Assembly: GCA_948474755.1 (NCBI GenBank)
Contig: CAOLHI010001255.1
Span: 434,001 to 498,000 of the forward strand
DNA from: Ctenosaura bakeri
Lineage: Eukaryota > Chordata > Lepidosauria > Squamata > Iguanidae
Reading direction: 5' to 3'
Length of the DNA: 64,000 nt
Under the pieces are notes generated by a model, which saw only the letters and a list, made by a program, of their open reading frames with translations, ran no database searches and had not been told where the DNA came from. Each line of letters opens with the position of its first letter. Position 1 is the first letter of the stretch. The translations under genes were made by a program, and so were the position numbers. This document shows positions 47,740-59,267 of the stretch, one piece after another.

Positions 47740-48157
47740 GGCCTTTTCTGCACCCTACTTTGTCCCACTGTGCTCTGGTGGTGATCCCGGCAATGGCTCT
47801 GCCAGGAAGGAAGCATGATGGGAGTGCCTCCCTCCTCACTAGACTGGCTCCTTGTCGAAGGAAATGCAATGGCTATACCTCTTCCTTCTGCAGCATAGCC
47901 AGCCACTTTCCCAGGCTGCGCTGAGGCAGGAGGCACCTCCATTGCACTTCTAGGGCTTCCACAGGACAGATAAGTGTGGGATGGTGGTGCAATCATGAGT
48001 CACTGATGGGGAAAATCCATCAATGATTTAATCCATGATCAAGCCACCTGATGACAGGAGATGGATGGAACCATGACAGCATCATGCAGAAGCATTATTG
48101 CGGTCCCACTCCTCTCCCATCCCCATGCCAAGACAACAGCATCTTGCAGAAAGGGTC
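47740..48157 (+). mobile_element. 418-bp MITE, family B copy 2, TSD TTA
   Basis: GGCCTTTTCTGCACCC and TTGCAGAAAGGGTC are inverted ends flanked by TTA on both sides (47737-47739 and 48158-48160). The interior is collinear with 3432-3850. Confidence 0.8.
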
Positions 48158-49418
48158 TTAGAAAAGTTACATTTTTGAATGGTAAGTTCAAATGTTCCAG
48201 AATCTCCCAACCAAAATGATCTGGTTTTGAATCACAGTGAAAAAGCACTGTTCCATGTTATCTTCTTGCTGCACATCAGTGTGAAAGCTGTCCCTTTCTT
48301 CTCTCCATTAGCAGTATTTCTTCCATTGCATCACTGGTGGCTCATGATCTAAGCAGGCCGTTGGATGCATTCCCACCACTGTGAGATGTGGCATCCCTCT
48401 GATGTGGAAAATGGCCCTATTTCAAAGTGCATATTGCAATAATGCCTTCATTAAACCAAGCAAAAAGGCACAAACATCTGGTGTCAGCAGAGGAAATGAG
48501 GTGGGAGAAATGAGGATGTTAGAGTCAGTGGAGTCAGTAGTCTACATATTACCTTCAGATGGTATGTGAGCAATAGTATGGTGTGTATCAGTTTCAGCAG
48601 TCTCTAGGCCTGCTGGAAATAAGAAAACCAATAAAAACAGAGGAATGACATTGGTTCTTCATATAAGAATACAAAAGATCTCATCGAAATCTCAAACCTG
48701 TCTCTATCTGGTGGTCTATCCTGATCCACTTTGTTTATTCCTTCTACTTCTACATCCATTCTCTTCACATCATTTTTGAGCTTTCGGACATCCCTGCTGA
48801 TACTTCCTTTATGAAAGTGATTTAGAGGCTTACATAGCAACTAGCTATAGTCCTGGGCATGCCAAAGTTTTTGAAGAGATTAATAGATACTAGGACCAAT
48901 TTTCACCTCCCCTCCCGCATTTAATAACTACTACATTTTCATTTTTGTTTTAGATGTCTGAGGAATTAAATCTTTTCATATTCCATATGGAGCAATTTTA
49001 TACACTCCTTTTGGACTAATCCAGAGATTAGGATCCAATGATTTCACATTTCTCTGCAAGTTATAACATTGATCTTGGAGGTTAAAACTTATTAAAGTAC
49101 TATATAGACTGATATTTTGCAGGACAGTATTATCCAAAGAGCCTTATTTTAAGGCACAACATACATTTCCATATAGGTTAAAATGATATTTAAATCTGCA
49201 GTTTGAGAAAATTTGTCAACAGTTGAATGCAGTAATTCCACAAAATGTTATTGTAGGTAAAAACATTTCAGAAACTGACAGGAATGGAACTAGATTCATC
49301 TAGCCCTATTCTTTGCACGTGTTCTGGGGAAGATAAGATGCACACCTGTTCCTAAACTGCTGTGTTTTTATGTAAACACAACCCATCCCTTATCCTCTGT
49401 CAGAAGGTTTGTCTCTGA
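48158..49418. other. intergenic, no recognised feature
   Basis: No gene and no repeat I can name. Confidence 0.35.
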
Positions 49419-49619
49419 GGCCATTTCCCCACTAGACTGTTATAGTGCTATTATTCCACTTTCAACAGCCTGTGGAATTCTGAGGTTTGTAGTTTACTGG
49501 GGCCAAAGAGCTCTCTAGCTGGGAATTCTAAATGCCTTCCCTAAACTGCAAACCCCAGGATTCCATAGGATATTGAAAGCGGAATAATAGCACTATCACA
49601 GTCTAGTGCGGAAAGGGCC
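49419..49619. mobile_element. 201-bp palindromic MITE, TSD TGA
   Basis: GGCCATTTCCCCACTAG and CTAGTGCGGAAAGGGCC ends with TGA on both sides. The centre is of the GGGGCCAAAGAGCTCTCTAG type. Confidence 0.82.
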
Positions 49620-51114
49620 TGAATCCCAAGTGTCACTGTAGAGCCCCCAAACAGCAAGAGGTAGAATGTCCCAAAAAACAAAACAACCCTCATTTTCTGG
49701 TAATCAAGAATAATTTCATTTTCTGCAATGTTAGAATATTTTATAAGAGCATTTCAGCTCATTTTAATAACACTTTTTAATTTAAAGACAATTTCATTGC
49801 AGGCGTGCCTTCCCTGGTGTACTAATGGTATTTTAAAAAGAATATGCACATTAACTTTTATAGTGTCATCATGACCTGTAAGTACTCAAATGTGTCAAAT
49901 CAAGACAATGTCATTACTTCCAAACTGCCTGATGCCAAATCCATTAATAGCTCATGGAGAGTCATTATGGAGTGTTTATAATTTTAGAAGTTTTTTTTTT
50001 TGTCATCAACTTTGCTCCACTGATGCATTTTTTTCCAATTTGACTGAAATATTTTGTGTGAGCTCTTAGCTTCTACTGTTTTGAACATATGATTTGACTC
50101 TTTACTACTTTACTTTACCTCCCACCCCAAGTTTTCATTTGTGAAGTGAACTAGTGCAAACTTTATAATGTAAATGTATTTATAATGAATGTAGGTTAAG
50201 CCATGCTGGCTGCATGCAATATACTCACATTAAGAATTTTGGTGTCACAAAAGTTCAGAGTTCATTTTGCCTAAAGCATTCATTCCTCTATGGAGGTTTC
50301 AGAGATGTACAGTGAAATGCAACCAGAATACCTAAAATGGGAACAATATTCTAGGTTATCGCTAAGATAAAAAGGATTAAAATGGGACTTTGAAATGCAG
50401 CTCTGAATGCAGGATGTAATGTGGAAAACATTTTCAAAGAAAGAAAAAGGATTTACATGCTACCTAAGGATTAAGGGAGATGCTGTTAGAAGGAGGTTCT
50501 TGGAAGGTTATAGCTTTTTGCTAAAAGAAAGCCACAAGAAAAAAACCCAAAGGTCAAGGAGTCTTTCACAATCTGAAAAATAGGATTTGTATATGCTTGT
50601 AATTTGCATAAATTAGGCATGTAAGCCAGCATGGTGTTTTAGAACATAGGAAAGAAATAATGCATCATATAAATTAGGAGCAATTTCTGTCCAAGAAGCA
50701 TTTTAAGGAAGATTAGAGACCCTGTTCTCTTTTCACATTGGGCTAATGTGAGGCCAGTTTGACTGGAATGTAAAAACAGGAAGCTTAAAATATACATGGA
50801 AAATATTAGTGTTCTGAAAAGAAGCAGTGTGGACTGCTTATGTTTCATTTTGTATGCCTCCCAATAAACATGTAACAGATAGGCTTGGCAACTCATGTAC
50901 ATTTTTGCTATGCAGGTTGAAAAAAGAATCAAGGCTTTCAACGGAATGGAGGACCATACATTCAAAAACAACAGACTATGAAAACATAGCTTGATGGTCA
51001 GGGAGGTATGGCTATTGTGTTAATGTATGAATAAATGGCATTGGTTCTCCCTAAGAAAATGTGGATGCCCAGTGATGTATCTACCCAAGGCCAACATATG
51101 ACTCCTAAGATGTA
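49620..51114. other. intergenic; possible conserved noncoding stretch at 49740-50040
   Basis: No gene. The segment 49740-50040 is AT-rich, repeat-free and word-diverse (TAATGGTATTTTAAAAAG, CAAATCCATTAATAGCTCAT), as in vertebrate conserved noncoding elements. This cannot be confirmed here. Confidence 0.25.
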
Positions 51115-51350
51115 TACTCGGTCCTCCATATTTGCAGATGCTGTACCCACAGATTCAATCAACTAAAGCTTGAAAATGCCCGCCCCTCCCCAGAAAAAAC
51201 AACCCAAAAGCAAACTGATTTTGCCATTTTATATAAGGGATGCCATTTTGCTACACCATTGTACATAATGGGACTTGAGCATCCATGAATGTGGGCATCC
51301 ATGAGAGGGTCCTGGAACCAAACTCGAGTGGATACCAAGGGCCCACTGTA
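51115..51350 (-). mobile_element. 236-bp Tigger/pogo-like MITE, minus strand
   Basis: On the minus strand it begins TACAGTGGGCCCTTGGTATC, contains GTTTGGTTCCAGGACCCTC and GATGCTCAAGTCCCATTATG, and ends GCAAATATGGAGGACCGA. These are hallmark Tigger-type termini with TA at the ends. It is non-autonomous. Confidence 0.75.
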
Positions 51351-51491
51351 ACCATAAGTTTCAAAGGATGGGAACTATATTGACAGAGTACACCAAAGAA
51401 CATATCATGATAGCCAATGCCTGAAATCCTGTGCATAGTTAGCTGGGAGCAGGCACTCCTTGTTTGTCTTAGCTCCATTAAGAGAGGAACT

Positions 51492-51650
51492 ATCCAGAGC
51501 TCAGTGACAGAACACATACTTTGAATGCAGAAGGTCCTGGGTTCAATCCCTTGGTAAGGCTAGGAAAGAATCTCATCTGAAACTCCAAAGGACCACTGCT
51601 ATGTCAGTGCTAAAATTCCTGAACAATACGGATCCATAGTAAGAAACAAA
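51492..51650 (+). repeat. Sauria-type tRNA-derived SINE
   Basis: The tRNA-like head AGCTCAGTGACAGAACACAT contains an A box. GGTCCTGGGTTCAATCCC is a B box, and the body has CATCTGAAACTCCAAAGGAC. It is polymerase III-type retroposon DNA, not a tRNA gene. Confidence 0.75.
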
Positions 51651-52593
51651 ATAAAGCAATTCCCCCACCACCACACACACATTCCTAGGCTTCCTCTAAG
51701 TGCATAGGTTCAGCTAGTAAAACACATTCAGTTTCAATAGAAGGACTTCAGCTAGCTGAAATGTAACCATTAGCTTTTACTTAGAAACACAAATAATCTT
51801 GCAAAGAGTAACTGTTTAAATGGCTAGAGTGAAGTTAAAAAAAAACACATCAAAGAAAAAAGATGTATTCAGCCTCTGCTTAATTATTTTTTCATTCTCT
51901 GACTTCCCCATACACTATCTTGTCACAAGCAATAGTAAAATGTGAAAGTCATTTTATCAGTTCCTTCATTTACCAGTGGAAAGGGAGTCCATCAATTACC
52001 CTACTGTTCCAGAAGATTACTTCACTACTTTTGCTCTGAAAAAAGTCCTGGAGTAGCACTTATTCACCTTCCTACTCCACCCCACTCATGGAAACTCTTC
52101 TTGAAATTAGGAATGTAGAAGTAATCCAGTGTTGGAGAAAGATGGAGAATGTTTTTGTATCCCTATGATACTACTTACTGCAGTTAAGGTGTGGACTTGA
52201 TTTGCTTCATTGAATACCTAGCCCTATTCAGGCATTATGTATTATACTTTAAGTAAATATATGAGTATAAATCAATACACGAGGAAGGGAGAGCTCTCCT
52301 CACATAGGAAAAAAAACAGGATTTCCTATTCTGTTCTTGCCATTGTCACCCACACATGATTTCAGGTTTAGTTTTGGGGGATAATTAGTCTAGATGTCTG
52401 CTACTGGCCATCTGATCTCTTATGCCAGAGTTGGTACATTCTGAAAGCATCATAAATGTAGGGCAAGGAAAGGTCCACAATTTTGATGTAGATAAGTTTC
52501 ACAGCCATGGGTGCTCAATGGTAGATCATGTTCCATAAGCATCTGATGAGATAATCCTTAGTCTGTGTAAATCCACACACAATATTTAAGGCC

Positions 52594-52788
52594 TGTTATT
52601 GTTACGTGCCTTCAAGTTGTTTCTGACTTATGGTGACCCTAAAGTGAACCTGTCCCAGGGTTTTCTGGGGCTGAGAGTGTGTGACATGCTCAAGTTCACC
52701 CAATGGGCTTCCATGGCCAAGTGGGAAAATTAAACCTGGTCTCCAGAGTCATCTTCCAATGCTCAAACCACTGCACCATGCTGGCTCT
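52594..52788 (-). repeat. tRNA-derived SINE (squamate type), minus strand
   Basis: On the minus strand it has AGAGCCAGCATGGTGCAGTG, a B-box-like GGTTTAATTTTCCC and CCATGGAAGCCCATTGGGTG. It ends CATAAGTCAGAAACAACTTG. Same family as 21415-21598 and 58905-59095. Confidence 0.8.
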
Positions 52789-53079
52789 GAAGTGCAAGCC
52801 AACTGGCTATTTAATTGACTTGAACTGTGTGGCCTTAGAATAGGAATGGGGAACATCTAGTCTATGGTCGAGATCTGTAACATGGGTTTTCCATACACAT
52901 TCTACAGAGGTTCTCAGGCTCTGCCTCTTTGCCCTCCCAGTGTTAGAGGCAGGCTGTCTATAGTGCTGGACCTGGATGATGGCCTTGCTATTGTTCGATT
53001 GATCTAACATATAAAAGTCAAAGGTTGTGTGTTTATCTGTGTTAGGCGAAGACCTCATATGATTGGCTCCTTAAGAAGA

Positions 53080-53140
53080 TTCTATGGAATCCTGGGTTTG
53101 CAGTTTAAGGAGGGGCCTTTAGAATTTTCAGCCAGAGTTG
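53080..53140. mobile_element. fragment of the palindromic MITE
   Basis: CTATGGAATCCTGGGTTTGC followed by AGTTTAAGGAGGGGCC and TTTCAGCCAGAG is an internal arm fragment. Both termini are missing. Confidence 0.6.
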
Positions 53141-53477
53141 ACTGACTTGGGCTTCAGTCAAATGTGTCTGTCTTAAATAGGTCAGTTGCTATGGAGATGA
53201 GGCCTAGCAGCAAGGAGGAGGGCAGTGTATTCCCTCAGGAATCTAACCTCAGTATGTGAATAACTCTGAACACAGATTGGATTGGGGAATATGGAAAAAA
53301 GTTACAGATACTGGACAAAACAATTTGGAGAATTAGAGACACAAGATCTCAAATCTTTCTAACAAGTAGTACCTATGAGAAAATAAAATACCGGGCAACG
53401 CTGGGCATATATGCTAGTATGTTATAAACTCTGAAAGAGTGTCAAGATCCTGTGCACAATTATGCATATCCTACAGA

Positions 53478-53910
53478 AAAGGGATAGGGAAATTCTTCAA
53501 TTTCAGAGAAGGTCTCAAGGACCACATGCCAAGGGTGAGTGGGGCCAAAATAAAAAAGATGAGACAAAACCCCTGCACCAGTATATTTTAGCCTAGAGTG
53601 TTATTGTTGTAAGTACATCTTAGGTTATGCATTGCAGCTGTTCAGAATGGGAAAAAAAACCTGTGTAAAAGCTGGGTGGGATAGCACCAAAATGGGGAAG
53701 GAAGTATGATCATCTGGGGAAGCCTGAAGGCCCAAATGGAGACTCCAAGGGGATTAAATTTGACTGCAAAGCTTAAGGTTCCCAAATATGCTCTTGGGGA
53801 GACACAAAGAATCTGTGTTGTTGAACAGCAACTCCAGTTATTCCTCACTGGCAGGGCCTGATGGAAATTGGGGTCCAGTGCCATCTGGGGGTCGCAGGTT
53901 CCCTAACTGG
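53478..53910. mobile_element. degenerate hAT-like element
   Basis: GGGATAGGGAAATTC at the left and CAGGTTCCCTAACTGG at the right form imperfect inverted ends. GCAACTCCAGTTATTCC and TGATGGAAATTGGGGTCC are inverted internal words of a common amniote hAT-like MITE class. Heavily diverged. Confidence 0.4.
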
Positions 53911-55028
53911 TATCAATCTTAAAAACGTACAGCTGGAATTTTGCAATCAAACTTTGCTATCTGTGTGTGCTCGTCTCTTCTTCCAACCATGTTTACAGCC
54001 ATAAGACCAATGAAGAATTAATAATGTTATATCCTTTAGGGTATAGCGTCCATGAAGCATTTCACAAGTTGCAATTTCAAGAATTGCTATGCTGTCCTAT
54101 CTGGAATATTAGCACTACATTTGTTGATCTTGCACAATGGTTCAGTAAGTTAATTAGCTAATTTGCTTAACACCCTAGCAAGCAGGATCCATCACTTAGT
54201 TCAAATTGTTTTCTTAACCTGCTTTTAAAAAAGTTTATCTGCAGCAGTTTCTTAACTTCTTGAGAAGCTTCCCCCAACTCAGCTGTTTCCCAGATGACAT
54301 TTTCACTGCATCTTTACCTCCTACAAGGCCTCAATTGCCCTCGTTATAAAAATGTGAGAACAGACAAACAACCTTTTGGGTTCCGCTTGAATTAATAGAG
54401 CTTATTATGCATATGTAGAGATAAGAATAAACAGTTGAACTCCCATATTAGAACATCTATTCTCATCACTACTGGGAACATAGAGGAACATGCATTAGAA
54501 ACTGACAGATCATGGATGTAGCTCAGTATTGTCTGGAGCAGGAGCGGACAAAGCATGAGCTGTAAACTTCATATGGTCCCTGGAATTCACTGTTGTAGCC
54601 TCTGAAACTCTATCCACGCCCCCAAACCCCACAAACCTCCATTTCTTTAAAAGAAAACAGTGTAGTTTTCAGGCAATTTTTGCCTCCAAACTACACAGAT
54701 GGCTTCCCAAACAGCAAGAGTGGCAATGCTGCAGAATCTGGATCAGACCAAAAATCCTTGTAATCCACCAGTAGGTATTCTGCCGTCCAAAGATAAGTTC
54801 TTATGGGGAAGTGAAAGACATTTTCATCCCCTGTTGTTTCCCCTCAAATCAGGCAATCAGAACTGTGCACTGCTATTCAAAGATAAACAGTCCATGAGCT
54901 TGTCTAATCCAGGATACATTTTTTCCCGACCCCAACTAGCCAAACGATGTAGTTCACTTAGCAGAGATCATCTGCACCAGTGGTCCACTTTGTACCTTTC
55001 CCCCACAGATGCACTGAAGGCCTTAGGG
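53911..55028. other. intergenic, mostly unassigned
   Basis: No gene. A hAT-like left end (CAGGAGCGGACAAAGC) occurs near 54539, without a matching right end. A long open frame beginning at 54699 runs into the SPIN-like element and is not credible as a gene. Confidence 0.35.
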
Positions 55029-55808
55029 CAGTGGTTCTCAACCTTCCTAATGCCGCGACCCTTTAATACAGTTCCTCATGTTGTGGTGACCCCCAATCAT
55101 AAAATTATTTATTTATTATTTACAATGCCTCCCCCCCAGCAAAGGCCACCTCACTGGCCAGGAAAGGGGGGGGGGCGAGGGAGGGAAAGAAGAGCCGCAC
55201 GTCTCCCCCAGGAAAAAACTCTGAGAACCCCCCCAGGCTCTGCTTCTGCTTCGCTCTCTTTTTTGCTGGGGGGCCAGTGTGGGGAAAGTTTCCAGAGTGT
55301 CGACCCTGGCCGGGGGGGGAGGAATCCCAGCGCCTTTGTCTTTTGCGCCGGGCGCAGCTCGCCCCCCTGGAAAAGTCCCACCTTGCGGCCCCCCCGCCCT
55401 TCCGCAGTGCCCCCCTCCGTGGCAAGTGGGGCAGGGGCCGTGGCGAGGAGGGGGCCTGTCCCCCGTGCTGCCGCCACCCTCCCAAGCTGGCCCGTCAGAC
55501 GGGAGATTTTCCTGGTAGCAGAGAAGGGGAGTGATTTTAGTCCCTTCTGAACAGGGGGCAGGAGGACGCAAGCGTGCAGCTCACGCTTGCTCACCACCAC
55601 TCCTGCTGTGGCGACGCTGTGGCTGCACGAGCTCCCGCCAAAGGGGGCAGGGACGCGAGCATGTGGTTCACACTTGCTCACCACCACCGAGGAGGGAATG
55701 GAGCCTAAGACCATTGGAAATACGTATTTTCCGATGGTCTTAGGCGACCCCTGTGAAAGGGTCGTTCGACCCCCAAAGGGGTCCCGACCCACAAGTTGAG
55801 AACCACTG
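55029..55808. mobile_element. 780-bp SPIN-like hAT transposon with GC-rich interior, TSD CCTTAGGG
   Basis: The ends CAGTGGTTCTCAACCTTCC and GTTGAGAACCACTG are inverted. CCTTAGGG is duplicated perfectly on both sides (55021-55028 and 55809-55816), the 8-bp signature of hAT. The first 90 bp (GCCGCGACCCTTTAATACAG and on) and last 105 bp (GGTCTTAGGCGACCCCTGTG and on) match my recollection of SPIN elements, hAT transposons known for horizontal transfer among tetrapods. The 0.58-kb interior is unlike the short AT-rich SPIN non-autonomous interior: it is GC-rich, with a 41-bp palindrome at 55704-55744 and a duplicated segment. No transposase is visible. Confidence 0.85.
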
Positions 55809-56111
55809 CCTTAGGGGATGCAGGCTGCTAATCCATGCTAAAATAGTAGTCTTTACCGCATCCAGGTTCTATATATCCAAGTCAGTTAAGAAAAGATTTT
55901 GGTTTAATATGCTTCACTCCAGCTCCAAAACCCTAAGCTACTGCAGCTATTAAGGGCCACATTTTAAACTGATGTGTTGTTTATATACTATCGACATGTT
56001 ATGGTATCTATTCTGTAGTTACTTCCAGCTTCATTATTACCTATGAGACAGATGGATGCCAGTTATGGATGGGATTTGTCTGTTTGTTCATTGGAAAAGA
56101 TCCATAGCTCA

Positions 56112-56288
56112 TGTCTGCACTCCACTGTTATAGTGCTATTATTGCACTTTCAACGTACTATGGAATCCTAGGGTTTGCAGTTTAGGGAGGGGCATTGAGA
56201 ATTTGGCCTTGGTAAACTACAAATCCCAGAATTCCACAGGATGTTGAAAGTGGAATAATAGCACTATAACAATAAAATGTGGAGATGC
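56112..56288. mobile_element. 177-bp palindromic MITE, TSD TCA
   Basis: Eroded ends (TGTCTGCACTCC / TGTGGAGATGC) flanked by TCA on both sides (56109-56111 and 56289-56291). The arms carry ATTGCACTTTCAACG and the inverted GTTGAAAGTGGAATAATAGC. Confidence 0.75.
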
Positions 56289-56479
56289 TCATAGTCCATG
56301 CAACTGAAGCTTCCAGTCTATTCAATAAGGACAACTGTTGCCATCTAAATAGAACACCCAAATTGGAAAGGATGTTGGGGGTCATCTACATCAAACCTTC
56401 TGCATAGATAAAGCATTTTCATGCATGATAATATTATAATATCAGTCCAAATCAAACTATGGACTAAGTGCCCTTCTTT

Positions 56480-57080
56480 GTGCATTTATTTTATTCATTT
56501 ATATCTCCTAGGAATGAGACTCAGTGTGGTTTCCAACATATTAAAAACAATAAAAATTAAAAGCTGTTAAAAAAAAAACTTCAATAAAAAGTATAAATAT
56601 AAAAATTATTTAGAAAATAATTAAACAATTGATAAAATGGAAAAACATTAAAATATTATATACAGACCAACAAAACAGTACATCATTAAAAACTATCAGA
56701 TCTATTTTTAAAAGACTGATGGAAAAAGAGTGTTTTCATTTGCCAGAGAAAGGAAAGCAAGAAGGGAGCCATCTAAGCCTCCCTACAGAGGGAGATCCAA
56801 AGCCTGGAAGCAGCATAACGCAGCAAGAAGGCTCTCTCCCTTGTTCCCACCAAATGAGCCTGAAAAGGTAGTGGGACAGAGAAAAGGGTCTCTCCTGAAG
56901 ATCACAGAGCTCTAAATGGGCTCATATAGGGACATACAGTCCTTTGAATATTCTGGACCCATCCTTATAGCATCCCTCTTCACATTTATGATTATAATGT
57001 TACAGTGTTATTTCATGCATATTTCCATTCACATGGGGCAGCACAATTATGACCCTAAAATCAGTGAAATACCTCTAGAA
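56480..57080 (-). repeat. L2-like LINE 3' region, minus strand
   Basis: The text TTTATATCTCCTAGGAATGA, AGAAGGCTCTCTCCCTTGTT, CCACCAAATGAGCCTG and AAAGGGTCTCTCCTGAAGAT is a squamate LINE body that I recognise by wording, in reverse orientation. A further piece of the same body appears at 57590-57720. Confidence 0.5.
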
Positions 57081-57089
57081 GGTAGTTCT

Positions 57090-57200
57090 TCAGGAGTAGA
57101 ACTATAGCTGATCAAGCCTGCAAGAATGTGAAAAACCTCTACCATTCTCTGCCTCTTTGATCTGGTGTAAGGCAGCTTTCAATGTTCCCCACTTCCTCTG
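57090..57200 (+). repeat. 3' end of a Sauria-type SINE
   Basis: TTTGATCTGGTGTAAGGCAG followed by CTTTCAATGTTCCCC is the 3' end of the tRNA-derived SINE class. The 5' part is diverged. Confidence 0.5.
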
Positions 57201-57589
57201 CTTGTGTTGTAATCATTGCCAGTCAGTGTCTCTGTACTATCCCAGGTTTTGGTATTTTTGAGGGATAGAATTATTCATTATTAATCATGTCCTAACCTTT
57301 CCATAATTTTATATAAACTTTATCATGCCTATACTCCTGAACTCCTTTATTTCCGACCTTGATCCCAGTGGGGTTCTTTATGGTCTCAAGATGATTGCAT
57401 GAAGGCTGCCATCACATGTAAACAAGCCCTTAGAAAATTCTTAGAAACTAGCTCTTAGTTATGAATAGAGAAAGAAGAACTAGATCCACCTAAGATGGGC
57501 AATTAATAGGATGCCTTTGCTGCTCTATTTCCCATAGTTAATACAAGATGTCATTGACAAAAAAAGATTACCATAAAGGCCCTCTCACA

Positions 57590-57720
57590 TCTTGGCAACC
57601 CAGAGTTGTTGTAATGGTGCCTTTAGGCCATTGGCAGCCAGTGCAGAATGAAACAACACTTGTAATCCAGCAGTTGGAGTAATGTCATGCTACAGCCAAG
57701 GACTGAGGTCAGCGTGTTTA
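57590..57720 (-). repeat. L2-like LINE body fragment
   Basis: GGCAACCCAGAGTTGTTGTA, CCATTGGCAGCCAGTGCAG and GACTGAGGTCAGCG fit the same LINE class as 56480-57080. Confidence 0.4.
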
Positions 57721-57924
57721 TTGTCTGTAGAAAAATCTCCTGAGTAACATAATCCAAGCCAGGTGACCATTCTTCATTTACTCAGGGTTCTGTTGAAAGC
57801 ACATTCTTCTGCATTGCCTATTCATGAAAAGGAAGAAGTGAGTTTTTTGTTTCAAGAGTCCAGCTATGATCTAAATGATACATTGGGTTTTAGTCCTGTA
57901 AAAATTTTGATTTATAGGATTAAA

Positions 57925-58500
57925 TCATATTGGATAGGATCCCGGATGCCATTGAGTCCAACTCTCCACTCAATGCAGGAAATGAATGCTAGAGTTAATT
58001 TAATAATTAATAAGACAATTATATAATTATAATTATATAAAGGTAATTAATAAGAGTTAATAATTAATAAATAAACAAAAGTTAACTCAGTACTGCCAGA
58101 AGGTAGCTGCCCAGATTGCCTTTGGAGATGTCCAGAAAAACAGATTCCACCACATCTCTAGGTAATTGGTTCCATTGCCACACTGGTCTTACCATTGAGA
58201 AGTTTCTTCTAATGCTCCATTATAATCTATCGTCCTGTAACTTCAGACCATTAAACCCGGTCCTACCCTCTGGGGAAGCAGTGAACAAACCTGCCTCTTC
58301 CTTTCTGTGATAACCTTTAGATATTTAAAGAGTGCAATCATGTCACCCTTCAGTCTTTTCTTCACCAGGTTGATCATGCCCAGCTCCTTCAACCTTTCCT
58401 CATGTTTTGTTGTCTATACTTCATATCATCTTTGTTGCTCTGAACCTGCTCCAACTTGTCTATAGCCTTCTTAAAATGAGGATTAGTATCCAGTGAAGAC
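57925..58500 (-). repeat. CR1 LINE 3' fragment, minus strand
   Basis: Read in reverse, the segment carries the C-terminal CR1 coding text and its 3' UTR (plus-strand words CCACCACATCTCTAGGTAAT, GGGGAAGCAGTGAACAAACC and CACCAGGTTGATCATGCCCA). An (ATTA)-rich stretch at about 57990-58080 is inserted or expanded within it. Inactive. Confidence 0.75.
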
Positions 58501-58904
58501 TCATGGAGTCTTCATTAGAAGCAAGTCTTTGTTTCTTCTAATTAACAGAGTACTATGGAGAACTGAATAAAAATGATATGGACGGTGTCTTGAACTTTCA
58601 CTTGTGATAGATCTACATGACTCCATTTTGGAGGTTTTTTGGAAAGGTCAGTTCTTTTAATTCATAAATGGCACATATATTTGTGTGTCGTGCCTGCTTG
58701 GTCATTTATGTAGGTTTATTGCCAACCCAATCTGCTCAGAGCCTGTATGCAGTGGGAAAACAGCAGCACAGAAAAATGAAGGTCTGTTAAAACTAACCAA
58801 ATATTTAGCTATATTTACTCTGTATGGCCCTCTATGTCAGTTGCCTCCCAATATATGGTACAGCAACCAATGCTGGATTTATGCATAAATAAAGTAAATT
58901 TCAC

Positions 58905-59095
58905 AGCCAGTATGGGCAGTAGTTTGAGCATTAGACTATAAACCTGGAGACCAGGGTTTAATTCCCCGCTCAACCATGGAAACCCACTGGGTGATACTGG
59001 ACACATCACACACTCTCAGCCCCAAAAAAACCCATGATAGGGTCATCTTAGGGTTGCCATAAGTCAGAAATGTCTTAAAGGCACGGAATAACAAG
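58905..59095 (+). repeat. tRNA-derived SINE (squamate type)
   Basis: CAGTAGTTTGAGCATTAGAC is A-box-like and ACCAGGGTTTAATTCCCCGC is B-box-like. These are followed by CCATGGAAACCCACTGGGTG, TAGGGTTGCCATAAGTCAGA and AAAGGCACGG. Full-length, moderately diverged. Confidence 0.85.
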
Positions 59096-59267
59096 AAAAT
59101 AAACTCCAGTTAAGGACCTTAGATTATTAGGAGTCTTTAAATACCAAAAAGGAAAACTCCAGAACAAAACAAAAAAAAATTTTTTTAGAAGAATATGTGT
59201 TTTTGCACAACATTATGGATCTCTTAAACTTAATGTAGGTGAGAGCTTCAGAATGTCTTAATCCATC

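Noticed and set aside
51492..51650. possible tRNA gene from A- and B-box matches
   Set aside because: There is no acceptor stem pairing and a SINE body follows. The same applies at 58905, and on the minus strand at 21415 and 52594.
54699..55550. 283-residue plus-strand open frame
   Set aside because: It crosses the left boundary of the SPIN-like transposon and is proline-rich GC text after it. No recognisable domain or splice context.
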